From Bacteroidota bacterium (GTDB lineage: Bacteria; Bacteroidota; Bacteroidia; Palsa-965), in NCBI GenBank assembly GCA_020402865.1, contig JADBYT010000019.1, positions 160,267 to 224,266 on the forward strand: a DNA stretch of 64,000 nt, given 5' to 3'. Shown here piece after piece: positions 52,368-61,181 of this stretch. The position numbers and the translations under genes are program-made. The notes below the pieces were generated by a model. It worked only from the letters and a program-made list of their open reading frames with translations, was not told the DNA's origin and searched no databases. The number at the start of each line of letters is the position of its first letter. Positions within the stretch are counted from its first letter, which is position 1.

Positions 52368-54482
52368 TTAATATCCTCTGATTTTCACATACTGGTACTT
52401 CTCATAGACCTCACGTTTTTTTTCAAAATCAGAACGATAGGTGGGGCCGAGTACGTATGCATTCACTTTTACCCATTTCACTTTCGACATGTCCACGCCG
52501 CGTGCTTCGAGCGCACTGTTTATTACTTTCTGTGCCTTGGCGGCTCGGTCTTCTGCAAGGGCCTTGTTGCTTTCAAAACGGCGGGTAGGGACTTGTGAAG
52601 CGGCTGCAGTAACACGGAATCTGATGCTGCCGTATTTATTGATGTGCGCAACACAGCTGTCGATGAATTTTTTGAAGTCTTCATCCTGCGGATCAATACC
52701 CGAGATGTTGTATTTAAAATGCATCTCAAAGCTAAGATTCTTTGTTGATGTGAGTTCGGCCCTTACATCGCGCACATTGCGTTTGGGGCGCACAGCTACA
52801 GGGTTCAGTGTATCGCCGGGTATGTTGATGCCTGTATTGCGTATGCGGGTTGTATCAAGCGGAAGATCAGGACGAATGTTGCCAAGTACCAGATCGCGCA
52901 AATCCACACCGCGTTCAATCACATCAAACTCTGATCCTACCGGCACATCAATAATTTCATTCGTGTATTCTTTGCCATCTACAAAATAACTTACCAGATA
53001 GGTTGATCCGGGCGGCAGAATAACCATAAACGAACCGGTGCGCATGTTAGGGCGGTAAATGCCTTCAAGCTCACTGGTTTGTGTGTTGGTTACGTTTATT
53101 TCAATGAACTGTGTCAGCGGCGATCCGTCTATATTGTAAATACGGCCTTTGAGCAGGGTCAGCGGTTGTGATTTAGGTTGCTCAAGGTTGGCAATGAATA
53201 TGTCTTTGCCGCCTTTGCTGCCAGCGCGTTCGGATGAAAAATAACCGCGTTTGCCATCAACGGAAGTGATAAAAAACACATCATCTTCGGCCGTATTGAT
53301 CGGGTATCCGGCGTTTGTAGGTTCAGCCCACACACCTTCGTCGTCTTTTGTGGTAAAGAAAATATCAAAGCCCCCCATTGAGCTGTGACCTTCGGATGCA
53401 AAGAAGAGTGTAACCTGATCAGGGTGAATAAACGGAGCATCTTCGTTGAAAGGCGTATTTACTTTCGGGCCCAGGTTGAGGGCTTTACTCCAACGGCCGT
53501 TGGGAAGTTTCACGCACCGGTAAATGTCTCGTCCGCCAAATCCGCCCGGACGATCACTTACAAAATAAAGTGTTTCCCCGTCGGCCGAGAGGCAGGCGTG
53601 AGGTTCCCAGTATTTGGTGTTGATGTCGGATCCAAGCGGAATGGGTTGTGACCATTCTTTACCGTCGTTTGTACTGGCGTAAATATCGCCGCCGTTATCG
53701 TCTTTGTAAATGAAAAGTGTTTGCCCGTCGGCCGAAAGCGAAATGGTGGCTTCGTTGGTAGGCGTTTGCAGGTAAGCAATTGTGCGGGGTGAACTCCACG
53801 AACTGTCGGGCTTGCGTTCGCACACATAAATATCTTCGTAAAAATCACCGTCGATAGCCCGTGCACCTTCGCGACGTGATGTAAAATAAATGGTGTTTTC
53901 GTCGAGCGAGAAAACCGGACTGTACTCACTGCCTTCTGAGTTAATGCTATCGGGCAAAGAGGAGATTTTAACCGGCAGGGGAGAGGACACCTGCAGCCGT
54001 GCCTGATTGCACCAGCGCAGGCGGTTGTCAATATCGGCTGCAAGCTGCGCATTGCGTGTACCGATTATGCTTTTGTATTTATTCAGATAAATTTCGGCCG
54101 AGTCGAACTGGTAGTTGAGATGATAGGCCTGTCCAAGAAAGTAATAGCACATTTCGGGTGCTTTTTTCTGGCGGTAATCATATTCATCGTAATTGCGGGT
54201 AACATCCTGCGCAGCGCGGCGGAGGTAAAACAGCGACGAACGCTTGTCGTTTGACGCTTTGAGAATGCACAAGCCTACTTTCCAGTGAATATTGGCACCT
54301 GAAGAATCGCTGGTGTAGGCTTCACGAAAGAAACGCAGCGCAGCCGGATAGTTTTCCTCGCCAATCAATAAATTGCCCTGATTGAAGTTTTGCCTGAAAT
54401 CGCCGGGAACAGGATCCTGCGCCTGCGCTTTGTACGTAACGGCAAACATCAACAGTATAAAACAGAAACGCAGTTTATTCAT
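52368..54482 (-). CDS. TPR-PD40 protein with decayed OmpA-like end
   Basis: 704 aa. Signal peptide (MNKLRFCFILLMFAVTYKAQ), TPR-like part (30-170), PD40 blades (180-440, e.g. SADGETLYFVSDRPGGFGGR), a regulatory beta domain (445-530) and a C-terminal OmpA-like region (580-700). The OmpA region keeps the helix with NKALAEDRAAKAQKV, but the GHTD site of the sister protein is replaced by TAAASQ, so the Asp that binds diaminopimelate is lost. It likely no longer binds peptidoglycan in the normal way. PorE of the T9SS has the same TPR-PD40-CRD-OmpA order. Confidence 0.8.
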   Translation of the reverse strand: MNKLRFCFILLMFAVTYKAQAQDPVPGDFRQNFNQGNLLIGEENYPAALRFFREAYTSDSSGANIHWKVGLCILKASNDKRSSLFYLRRAAQDVTRNYDEYDYRQKKAPEMCYYFLGQAYHLNYQFDSAEIYLNKYKSIIGTRNAQLAADIDNRLRWCNQARLQVSSPLPVKISSLPDSINSEGSEYSPVFSLDENTIYFTSRREGARAIDGDFYEDIYVCERKPDSSWSSPRTIAYLQTPTNEATISLSADGQTLFIYKDDNGGDIYASTNDGKEWSQPIPLGSDINTKYWEPHACLSADGETLYFVSDRPGGFGGRDIYRCVKLPNGRWSKALNLGPKVNTPFNEDAPFIHPDQVTLFFASEGHSSMGGFDIFFTTKDDEGVWAEPTNAGYPINTAEDDVFFITSVDGKRGYFSSERAGSKGGKDIFIANLEQPKSQPLTLLKGRIYNIDGSPLTQFIEINVTNTQTSELEGIYRPNMRTGSFMVILPPGSTYLVSYFVDGKEYTNEIIDVPVGSEFDVIERGVDLRDLVLGNIRPDLPLDTTRIRNTGINIPGDTLNPVAVRPKRNVRDVRAELTSTKNLSFEMHFKYNISGIDPQDEDFKKFIDSCVAHINKYGSIRFRVTAAASQVPTRRFESNKALAEDRAAKAQKVINSALEARGVDMSKVKWVKVNAYVLGPTYRSDFEKKREVYEKYQYVKIRGY

Positions 54483-54577
54483 AATCTGGTTCAGGAATTA
54501 TTTGGCAAACGGAGCACAATGGTTAAAAAACAAAAATAAGCAATCTGAATAAACTTAGCCGCACCCTTTAAAATGAA

Positions 54578-54605
54578 AACGCCTCCGGTTTGGCCGAAGG
54601 CGTTT
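54578..54605 (-). terminator. Terminator of the PD40-OmpA gene
   Basis: Stem AAACGCCT/AGGCGTTT with inner CCGG pairing; on the minus strand it runs into a T-rich stretch. It lies 18 bp past the stop at 54623. Confidence 0.75.
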
Positions 54606-54622
54606 GATCTACGTGTAAACCT

Positions 54623-56680
54623 TTACTTTTTCTTTTTGTCTTTCAGGTTTTCCGGTACTTCTATGGGCTGTACCAGATCTTTCAATTTTCCGTCGGTACT
54701 TAGGATTACAAACTCAAAGCGGCGGTTGAGTGCCATTCCCGGACGGTTGGGAGAGCCGTTTGGATTGTAGTTGATGGCAATTGGCGTTTTTTCGCCAAAG
54801 CCTTTTGTGCGCAGTCGGCTTCGTTCAATGCCGTTTTCCACTAAATAGTTGGCCACGCTTTCGGCACGTTGTTCAGAGAGGCGCTGGTTAAGCTCGTCGC
54901 TGCCGCTGGCATCTGTGTGGCCGTCAATTTCAATAATGAGTTGCGGGTAGCGTTTCATGAGGTTAACCAGTTTATCGAGTTCAGCTTTTGATTCGGGCTT
55001 CAGTACTGATTTACCTGAGTCGAAGAAGATATTGCGCACCACAATTTTCTGTCCAACCTGAAGTGGTGCAAGTTCTACCGGGCGTTCAATTTGCTGGTAA
55101 GCCATTGAATCAACAATGTTGATATTGTCTGACTGGAACAGGAAATCTTCGGCTTCGTAGGTAACTGCGTAGTTTTTACCGGGCGGGAGAATAATTACGT
55201 ATCGGCCGGTTGCGCTGTTTGGTTTATAACTGCCAATCAGTTCGCCTGTTTCCACATCGGTTACGGTAATTATTGCACCGGGAGCCGCGCCGCCGAATAT
55301 GCTTGTAATTTCACCTGTAAGAACGGTAAGCGGGGTTTGTTCTTTATCGGGGAAGGTAAGGAAGCAGATGTCTTTTTCACCATTACCATCAGGGCCGGTT
55401 GCGGTTGAATAGTAAGCGTGGGTATTATCTGCAGTGGGAATAAAAAACAGGTCATCGTCGCTCGAATTTACCGGGTAACCAATGTTTACCGGTTCGCTCC
55501 AGCCGTTGTCTTCGTTCCAGGTTGAAAACAGAATATCAAACCCGCCCATTGAACGCGGACCGTTTGAGGCGTAGTACAGTGTAATTCCGTCGGCCTGAAT
55601 GGAGGGCGCATCTTCATCAAACGGCGAATTGATTTCGGGCCCGAGGTTGGTGGGTTTCGACCAATCGCCGTTGGGTAGTTTTACCGAGCGCCAGATGTCG
55701 CGTCCGCCAAATCCACCTTCGCGGTTACTTACAAAATAAAGCGTATTCCCATCGGGCGAAAGCGATGCGCTCGGCTCCCAGCTTTTGGAGTTCACATTGT
55801 CAGACATTTTTACCGGCTGGGCCCATTCGTTACCATTCAGCAAACTGGTGTAAATATTTCCGTCGCCGTTAAAATCTTTGTAAATAAACAACTGCTGACC
55901 ATCGGCGCTGATGCCCATGGTGGCTTCATGTCCGGGCGTATTCAACACCGCCAGCGGCCGGGCTTCCGACCAGCTGTCGCCGTTTTTCTCACACATGTAA
56001 ATGTCTTCAAAATACATCCCGTCGCGTTGGTCAATGGTGTTGTTAAAACCGGGTCGGCGAGTGGTGAAAATGAGCACTTTTTCATCGGCCGAAAGCACAG
56101 GCGAGTATTCGGGATATTGAGAGTTAACATTACTCCCGAGGTTTGTAACGCTGATATTTACCGGCGACTCAACAAGTTGTTTACCGGTGCGGCATTGGGC
56201 CAGAAAGAGATTCAGGTCGCGCTGTTCGAGCTTATTTGCGCTGTCGGCGTAGTTGGTTTTGTAAAGTGTGTAGTAGAAAGAGGCTGAATCGAAATGCAGG
56301 TTGTATTGCAGCGACTGAGCGTAGGCATAGTAAGCGCCTACGGGCGCGCGGCGTTCCTTGAGGCGGCCTTCACGGGCTTTGGGCGATGCCGTGTTTACTG
56401 CATTACGCAGGTATTGTTCGGCATTTTTCTTCTGGCCCTGTACATTCAGGCATGAAAAGCCGAGGCGGTAAGCCACACTGCCGTTGGTTGTATCCATTTG
56501 ATACAACTGCGTGTAAAGCGGAATAGCCTTTTCATACTCTTCGTTAATGAAAAGTTCATCGGCTTTGGCCTGCATTTTACGGTATGCACTGCGTTGGGGC
56601 AGCTTAATGGTAAATGCACTCAGCAGGAGGGAGACAAGCAATACTGCCGGCAGTAGTTTGAGGGTGTTGGTATGCTTCAC
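54623..56680 (-). CDS. PD40-OmpA protein (PorE-like)
   Basis: 685 aa; start GTG at 56680, 4 bases after the -7 element. Signal peptide (LLPAVLLVSLLLSAF), TPR-like part (30-160), PD40 blades (170-440, SPDGNTLYFVSNREGGFGGR), a regulatory beta domain (445-535), and an intact OmpA domain (550-660) with FDSGKSVLKPESK, DGHTD and NQRLSEQRAESV. It should bind peptidoglycan and link to an outer-membrane complex. PorE of the type IX system has this order, but true PorE is a lipoprotein and here no lipobox is seen. Confidence 0.88.
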   Translation of the reverse strand: MKHTNTLKLLPAVLLVSLLLSAFTIKLPQRSAYRKMQAKADELFINEEYEKAIPLYTQLYQMDTTNGSVAYRLGFSCLNVQGQKKNAEQYLRNAVNTASPKAREGRLKERRAPVGAYYAYAQSLQYNLHFDSASFYYTLYKTNYADSANKLEQRDLNLFLAQCRTGKQLVESPVNISVTNLGSNVNSQYPEYSPVLSADEKVLIFTTRRPGFNNTIDQRDGMYFEDIYMCEKNGDSWSEARPLAVLNTPGHEATMGISADGQQLFIYKDFNGDGNIYTSLLNGNEWAQPVKMSDNVNSKSWEPSASLSPDGNTLYFVSNREGGFGGRDIWRSVKLPNGDWSKPTNLGPEINSPFDEDAPSIQADGITLYYASNGPRSMGGFDILFSTWNEDNGWSEPVNIGYPVNSSDDDLFFIPTADNTHAYYSTATGPDGNGEKDICFLTFPDKEQTPLTVLTGEITSIFGGAAPGAIITVTDVETGELIGSYKPNSATGRYVIILPPGKNYAVTYEAEDFLFQSDNINIVDSMAYQQIERPVELAPLQVGQKIVVRNIFFDSGKSVLKPESKAELDKLVNLMKRYPQLIIEIDGHTDASGSDELNQRLSEQRAESVANYLVENGIERSRLRTKGFGEKTPIAINYNPNGSPNRPGMALNRRFEFVILSTDGKLKDLVQPIEVPENLKDKKKK

Positions 56681-56684
56681 ATTG

Positions 56685-56692
56685 CAAATATA
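56685..56692 (-). promoter_or_regulatory. -7 element of the PD40-OmpA gene
   Basis: Minus strand TATATTTG, exact match, ending 4 bases before the GTG start at 56680. Confidence 0.45.
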
Positions 56693-56754
56693 GGCGATAG
56701 GGACAGGGCGTGAAAGCTAAAATAATGCATAAAATCAGTTGTTAAGAAAAACGA

Positions 56755-56788
56755 AAGAGGCTGTCTCTACCTTTTGAGACAGCCTCTT
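56755..56788 (-). terminator. Terminator of the E2 gene
   Basis: Stem AGAGGCTGTCTC/GAGACAGCCTCT with an 8-base loop and T-rich tail on the minus strand, 24 bp past the stop at 56812. Confidence 0.9.
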
Positions 56789-56811
56789 CTAAAAGTATAG
56801 GATTTACCCGA

Positions 56812-58161
56812 TCAGAGTTCACGTTTCGGGTCAAACTGCTCAAGATAGTCGGCCACACGGCGCAGGAAACTGCCGCCCAGCATGCCGTCCACCACGCGGT
56901 GATCATAGGAAAGGGAGAGGAACATCATGTGGCGGATGGCAATTACGTCGCCCTGCGGTGTTTCGAGTACTGCGGGGCGTTTGCGTATTGCACCCACCGC
57001 CAGAATGGCTACCTGCGGCTGGTTGATAATGGGTGTACCCATTACGTTGCCAAAGCTGCCTACGTTGGTAATGGTAAATGTACCGCCCTGAATTTCATCG
57101 GGCTGGAGTTTATTGGCACGGGCGCGGTTGGCAAGATCATTTACCGTTTTGGTAAGGCCTACCAGATTCATGCGGTCGGCGTTTTTGATCACCGGCACAA
57201 TGAGGTTGCCGCTGGGCAGTGCAGCCGCCATGCCGATGTTGATGTTCTTACGCATGATGATTTTCTGGCCGTCAACCGATACGTTTACGCCCGGGAAATC
57301 TTTGATGGCGCGCACTACGGCTTCCACAAACACGGGTGTGAAAGTGATTTTCTCGCCTTCACGCTTTTCAAAGTCTTTCTTAATACGGTCGCGCCATTGT
57401 ACGAGGTTGGTTACATCGGCTTCCACGTAAGAAGTTACGTGAGGCGATGTTTGCTTGCTCATTACCATGTGATCGGCAATGATTTTGCGCATGCGGTCCA
57501 TTTCCACAATTTCGTCGCCGGGCATGAGCGGTACTGCGGGTTTTGCTGCCGGAGCCTGCGTTTGCGGGGCAGCGGTAACGGTTTGAGCCACACCATTACC
57601 GTTGGCCGAAACCGTGGCAGCCACTTGTTCCTGCACCTGCGTGTGGAGTTTTCCCTTATTGGGCAGGTAGCCCAGAATATCGTTTTTGGTTACCCGTCCG
57701 TGCAAGCCGCTGCCTGCAATGGATTCGAGTTCGGCCATGCTGATGCCTTCTTCTTTGGCAATGTTGCGCACCAGCGGCGAGTAGAAGCGGCCGCTGTCGC
57801 CTGTTTTGGCAAGTTCGCCGGCCGGAGCTGCCACGGTGGCAGCCGCCACAGCGGTTTGTGCTGCGGGAGCCGTAGTTGTGGCCGCAGGTGCCTGCGGAGC
57901 AGCGGGAGCTGCAGCCACGGCTTCTGTGCTGATGAGCGCCACCGCCTTGCCTACCTGCACCACATCGCCTTCATTGAACAGCTTTTTGGCCAGAAAGCCT
58001 TCAAACGGAGAGGGAATTTCAGAATCCACCTTATCGGTAGCAATTTCCAAAACCGGCTCATCGAGCGCAATTTTATCCCCTTCGTTTTTCAGCCATTTGA
58101 TGATGGTTGCTTCTGCAACGCTCTCACCCATTTTCGGCATAATCAGTTCAACCTGTGCCAT
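56812..58161 (-). CDS. 2-oxoacid dehydrogenase E2 (dihydrolipoyl acyltransferase)
   Basis: 449 aa. The lipoyl domain (1-78) has the lipoylated Lys44 in EIATDKVDSE. A mobile Ala/Pro/Thr linker (80-130) leads to the E3-binding domain (FYSPLVRNIAKEEGISMAEL, 135-170). After a second linker (175-210) comes the catalytic domain (215-449) with the HxxxD motif in LSYDHRVVDGMLGG. It transfers acyl groups to CoA in a pyruvate-, 2-oxoglutarate- or branched-chain complex. One lipoyl domain and the TDKVDSE form favour branched-chain or 2-oxoglutarate types. E1 and E3 genes are not adjacent. Confidence 0.93.
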   Translation of the reverse strand: MAQVELIMPKMGESVAEATIIKWLKNEGDKIALDEPVLEIATDKVDSEIPSPFEGFLAKKLFNEGDVVQVGKAVALISTEAVAAAPAAPQAPAATTTAPAAQTAVAAATVAAPAGELAKTGDSGRFYSPLVRNIAKEEGISMAELESIAGSGLHGRVTKNDILGYLPNKGKLHTQVQEQVAATVSANGNGVAQTVTAAPQTQAPAAKPAVPLMPGDEIVEMDRMRKIIADHMVMSKQTSPHVTSYVEADVTNLVQWRDRIKKDFEKREGEKITFTPVFVEAVVRAIKDFPGVNVSVDGQKIIMRKNINIGMAAALPSGNLIVPVIKNADRMNLVGLTKTVNDLANRARANKLQPDEIQGGTFTITNVGSFGNVMGTPIINQPQVAILAVGAIRKRPAVLETPQGDVIAIRHMMFLSLSYDHRVVDGMLGGSFLRRVADYLEQFDPKREL

Positions 58162-58190
58162 AATGCGAGTTGGTAAAAGTTCAGTAGGCG

Positions 58191-58198
58191 CAAAAGTA
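58191..58198 (-). promoter_or_regulatory. -7 element of the E2 gene
   Basis: Minus strand TACTTTTG, exact TAnnTTTG match, 29 bases before ATG 58161. No -33 TTTG at the right spacing. Confidence 0.5.
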
Positions 58199-58277
58199 GC
58201 ATTTTTTTGAGTGTATGAGATGCCTGCGAATGCCTACTTGATGTTAAAATGCGGGTGGTGAGCCACTTGCTGTATCA

Positions 58278-58429
58278 GAGCGTGTTAGGATTTTTTCTAT
58301 TAATGATTTTGCGTCTTTTTTGACCGCTCTTCGTTGCTTGACCCTCCAGGTATTGACTCAAAAAGCGCCTCAATCGGCCAAAAAATCATGCAAAATCAAA
58401 GCGCAACAAAAAAATCCTAACACGCGCTC
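58278..58429. mobile_element. MITE-like element with long terminal inverted repeats
   Basis: The ends GAGCG-TGTTAGGATTTTTT (58278-58296) and its complement (58408-58429, with 2 extra bases) form inverted repeats. The match continues inward with indels (GATTTTGC..TTTTTTGACCG against GATTTTGCATGATTTTTTGGCCG), for about 55 bp per arm. It encodes no protein. No target duplication is evident. A long terminator hairpin is the alternative. It fills most of the 58162-58481 gene-free interval. Confidence 0.6.
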
Positions 58430-58481
58430 AGGCAAATAAAATTAGTGCGGAAACAGCGTGTCGAAAGTTTTGAATGTGTGG

Positions 58482-59633
58482 TTATTGTGCGGCATACGAC
58501 AAACGACATACTACCGGGTAATGATCCGACATATTTTGCGTGCGGAGTGTGCGAAAGCCAAAGGAGGAAAGCACCTGACTATGCAAAATGTAATCAATAC
58601 GCGGAAAAGGGCTGCGGTTTTCGTAGGTTTTGCCAAAACCGCTTCCCGAAACCATGAATGCATCTTTAAGGTTGTGGCTTATGGTTTCGTAGGTGTATGA
58701 AACCGGTGTGTCGTTAAAATCGCCGCATACAATAACCGGATGCGGACAGTTGGCAATGTGTTCGGCAATGGCATCGGCCTGCCCGGCGCGTTTGGTATAA
58801 GCACGTTTGAAACGACGCAGAATATTGCGCGATGCAGCTACTTCATCGCCTGCATCCTCTCCCGCTTTTACTTTTTCAATAAATTCATAATCATCGTAGC
58901 CAAAGTGAATCGATTGCAGGTGCATGTTATATACGCGCACGGTGTCGCGGCGTATCAGTAAATCGGAATAAATGCAAATGTTGTTGCTGCGGTTGTTAAA
59001 TACAATACGGCCCTGATTGATTACCGGGAAGCGGCTGAATGTAGCCACACCCCAATGATCGTCTTTGCGGCGGGTGTAGGTATATTCCACATGCACATAC
59101 GGCATTTTGAGCAGGCGTTTTACAGAGTCGAGGTTGCGGAAATTGCCCCGGTCTTCGTTGAAAAATTCCTGCAAACAAAGTATATCCGGCTGTTCGAAAT
59201 GCAGCAGTTCGAGCATGCGGTTGCGCGTTTCGTTGTTTTTCGACCAGTTGTACAAATCAAAAAGTTTGGTGTTCCAGCTCATGAATTTGTAAGTGTTGCG
59301 CGGCTCGGTTATGTGTTCACTGCGCAGTTGCAGTTCGCGCCCATTCAGCGGCCAGCCCAGCAGCAGTATAGCCGCGGGATAAATAAACTGTTTGCGGCGC
59401 AGCAAAGCCCACAAGCACAAAAACAGCAGGTTTACCAGAATAAGTGCAGGGTGAATTAGTCCGAGAAAAGCCAGCGGCCAGAACACGGCCGGACTTACGT
59501 AAGGCGAGAGATAACTGCCCGCCAGCAAACCGATAGCCAGCCAGTTTAAGCCAAGCAGCACACGGCCGAACCAGCCTCTGCGTGCGGCTGGCGGTGTGGC
59601 TGACAGATCAACTGCTGTGGTGGTGGTTTCCAA
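58482..59633 (-). CDS. Membrane-anchored endonuclease/exonuclease/phosphatase family protein
   Basis: 383 aa. The start is a TTG at 59633, 5 bp after the rhomboid gene stop; no ATG fits. Three membrane helices in the first 100 residues (VLLGLNWLAIGLLAGSY and FWPLAFLGLIHPALILVNLLF) precede an EEP domain (120-380): MSWNTKLFDLYNW, LCLQEFF with the catalytic Glu, VCGDFNDTPVSY, and RIDYILH ending with SDHYPVV. EEP enzymes cleave phosphodiesters in DNA, phospholipids or inositol phosphates. Last gene of the mutL operon; its substrate is unknown. Confidence 0.85.
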   Translation of the reverse strand: METTTTAVDLSATPPAARRGWFGRVLLGLNWLAIGLLAGSYLSPYVSPAVFWPLAFLGLIHPALILVNLLFLCLWALLRRKQFIYPAAILLLGWPLNGRELQLRSEHITEPRNTYKFMSWNTKLFDLYNWSKNNETRNRMLELLHFEQPDILCLQEFFNEDRGNFRNLDSVKRLLKMPYVHVEYTYTRRKDDHWGVATFSRFPVINQGRIVFNNRSNNICIYSDLLIRRDTVRVYNMHLQSIHFGYDDYEFIEKVKAGEDAGDEVAASRNILRRFKRAYTKRAGQADAIAEHIANCPHPVIVCGDFNDTPVSYTYETISHNLKDAFMVSGSGFGKTYENRSPFPRIDYILHSQVLSSFGFRTLRTQNMSDHYPVVCRLSYAAQ

Positions 59634-59638
59634 CCTTA

Positions 59639-60517
59639 TCAGGTTTTATCGTGGTTGTTTTGCAGAAACTCCCGCTCCTCGCGGCTCAGACTGTCGTAAC
59701 CTGAACGTGAAATCTTGTCGAGAATTTCATCAATACGGCGGCGGATTACGGTTTTGTTCTGGTTGAATTGCTCATCGCTCATGCCGCGCGGGCGTTGTAC
59801 ATGCTCTACACGTAGTTTGCTGCGGCTGCGTCGTTCGCGGCGCGGGGCAAACCAGTGCATCATACTTTCGAGCGGGCGTTTACCCAGCCGGAGTTGTGTG
59901 CCGTACCAGAAGCCCAGCAGTGCACCGCCTATGTGCGATACTTTACCACCGGTGTTGGCCGATAATTCGAGCAAAGAACTCAGCAGAAACGATATGAGCG
60001 CAAACCATTTCAGCTTTACCGGAATACCAAACGGATACACGAGCGATTCAGGTGTAAATGCTGCAATACCCACAACCACTGCCGTTGTAGCCGCCGATGC
60101 GCCAAAGAGTATAAAATTGTCGCCCCCCTTCATAAACAGCGAAACCACAATAAACAACAACCCGCCTGCAATACCGCCAAGCAGATAAGTCCCCCAAAGC
60201 CGCGCTCCGCCCAGATGATCGGAAAACATGCGGCCCAGATACCAGAACAGCAGCATATTTCCCAGTATATGCCAGAAATCAATATGCACAAATGAATAGG
60301 TGATGAATGTCCACACAAACATCACGGCCTTTAGCGGTGCACCGGGTAAACTAATGGCGCTGATAATGCTTTCGGCCAGCTCACCTTTATCATTCAGCGC
60401 AAGCAGATTGACCGAAATATTCACTACCAGAAACACCAGCACATTAATGAGCAGGATTCGGTTTACCGAACTGTAAACCCCGCTCATTCCGCGTTTGATG
60501 TCAGCTACTATACTCAT
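59639..60517 (-). CDS. Rhomboid-family intramembrane serine protease
   Basis: 292 aa with about six membrane helices. The serine is in ILFGASAATTAV (GxSA rather than GxSG) and the partner histidine in KVSHIGGALLGFWYG. The N-terminal part holds FVHIDFWHILGNMLLFWYLG, typical of rhomboids. A cytoplasmic basic tail of about 90 residues (RRERRSRSKLR, SREEREFLQNNHDKT) follows and is longer than usual. It cleaves membrane proteins in their transmembrane segment. It lies 4 bp downstream of a second rhomboid gene. Confidence 0.88.
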   Translation of the reverse strand: MSIVADIKRGMSGVYSSVNRILLINVLVFLVVNISVNLLALNDKGELAESIISAISLPGAPLKAVMFVWTFITYSFVHIDFWHILGNMLLFWYLGRMFSDHLGGARLWGTYLLGGIAGGLLFIVVSLFMKGGDNFILFGASAATTAVVVGIAAFTPESLVYPFGIPVKLKWFALISFLLSSLLELSANTGGKVSHIGGALLGFWYGTQLRLGKRPLESMMHWFAPRRERRSRSKLRVEHVQRPRGMSDEQFNQNKTVIRRRIDEILDKISRSGYDSLSREEREFLQNNHDKT

Positions 60518-60521
60518 ATAC

Positions 60522-61181
60522 TTACTTTGAAAAACGACTTTTGCGTCTGTAAATTTCTGTCAGAATGGCTCCAATTATCAGGCCACCGATATGGGCCATA
60601 CGTGCAATACGGTCGTTGGGCGTATTCAGAATAACCATTAACACATCTATTGCTCCGTAAATAATTACCAGCATGCCCAGCGGCATGGAAAAAAGCCCCC
60701 AGGGCTGAACCTGGAGTTTCGGATACAAAATGGCTACCGCCACCAGTAATCCGTATATAGCGCCCGAAGCACCCAGACTAGGGGTGACGAACTGAATAAA
60801 TTTATCCAAATCGCCTGCATTTACCGCCTGCTGAAGTCCTAAAGCCGTCCACCCCATATAAATAAACGCCGAGCCGAGTCCGCAGCTCAGGTAAAATACC
60901 AGAAAACGCGACGAGCCGAACTCCCGTTCCAGAATAATTCCGGTAAAGTATAAACCAATCATGTTCATTGCCAGATGCCCCAGATCGCCATGTAGAAACA
61001 TGGACGTAAGCGGCTGCCAGAATTTGAATTCAGGGCGGAGCGGATTGTAGAGCATGAGGTTTTCGCTCAAATCAACGCCCTTCATCCGAAAGATAAGATT
61101 GAAGCCCACAAAGAGGATAATGTTGATTATCATCAGATGACCGACAATACCGGGCGGTATGAGCGAACGTTGGTTATACAT
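60522..61181 (-). CDS. Rhomboid-family intramembrane serine protease
   Basis: 219 aa, compact. The loop HGDLGHLAMNMIGLYFTG, catalytic SLGASGAIYGLL (GASG, the canonical GxSG) and histidine in RMAHIGGLIIGAIL are all present. It overlaps the mutL stop by 1 bp (TGATG), so translation is coupled. It has the shorter six-helix form, without the extra tail of its neighbour. Confidence 0.93.
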   Translation of the reverse strand: MYNQRSLIPPGIVGHLMIINIILFVGFNLIFRMKGVDLSENLMLYNPLRPEFKFWQPLTSMFLHGDLGHLAMNMIGLYFTGIILEREFGSSRFLVFYLSCGLGSAFIYMGWTALGLQQAVNAGDLDKFIQFVTPSLGASGAIYGLLVAVAILYPKLQVQPWGLFSMPLGMLVIIYGAIDVLMVILNTPNDRIARMAHIGGLIIGAILTEIYRRKSRFSK

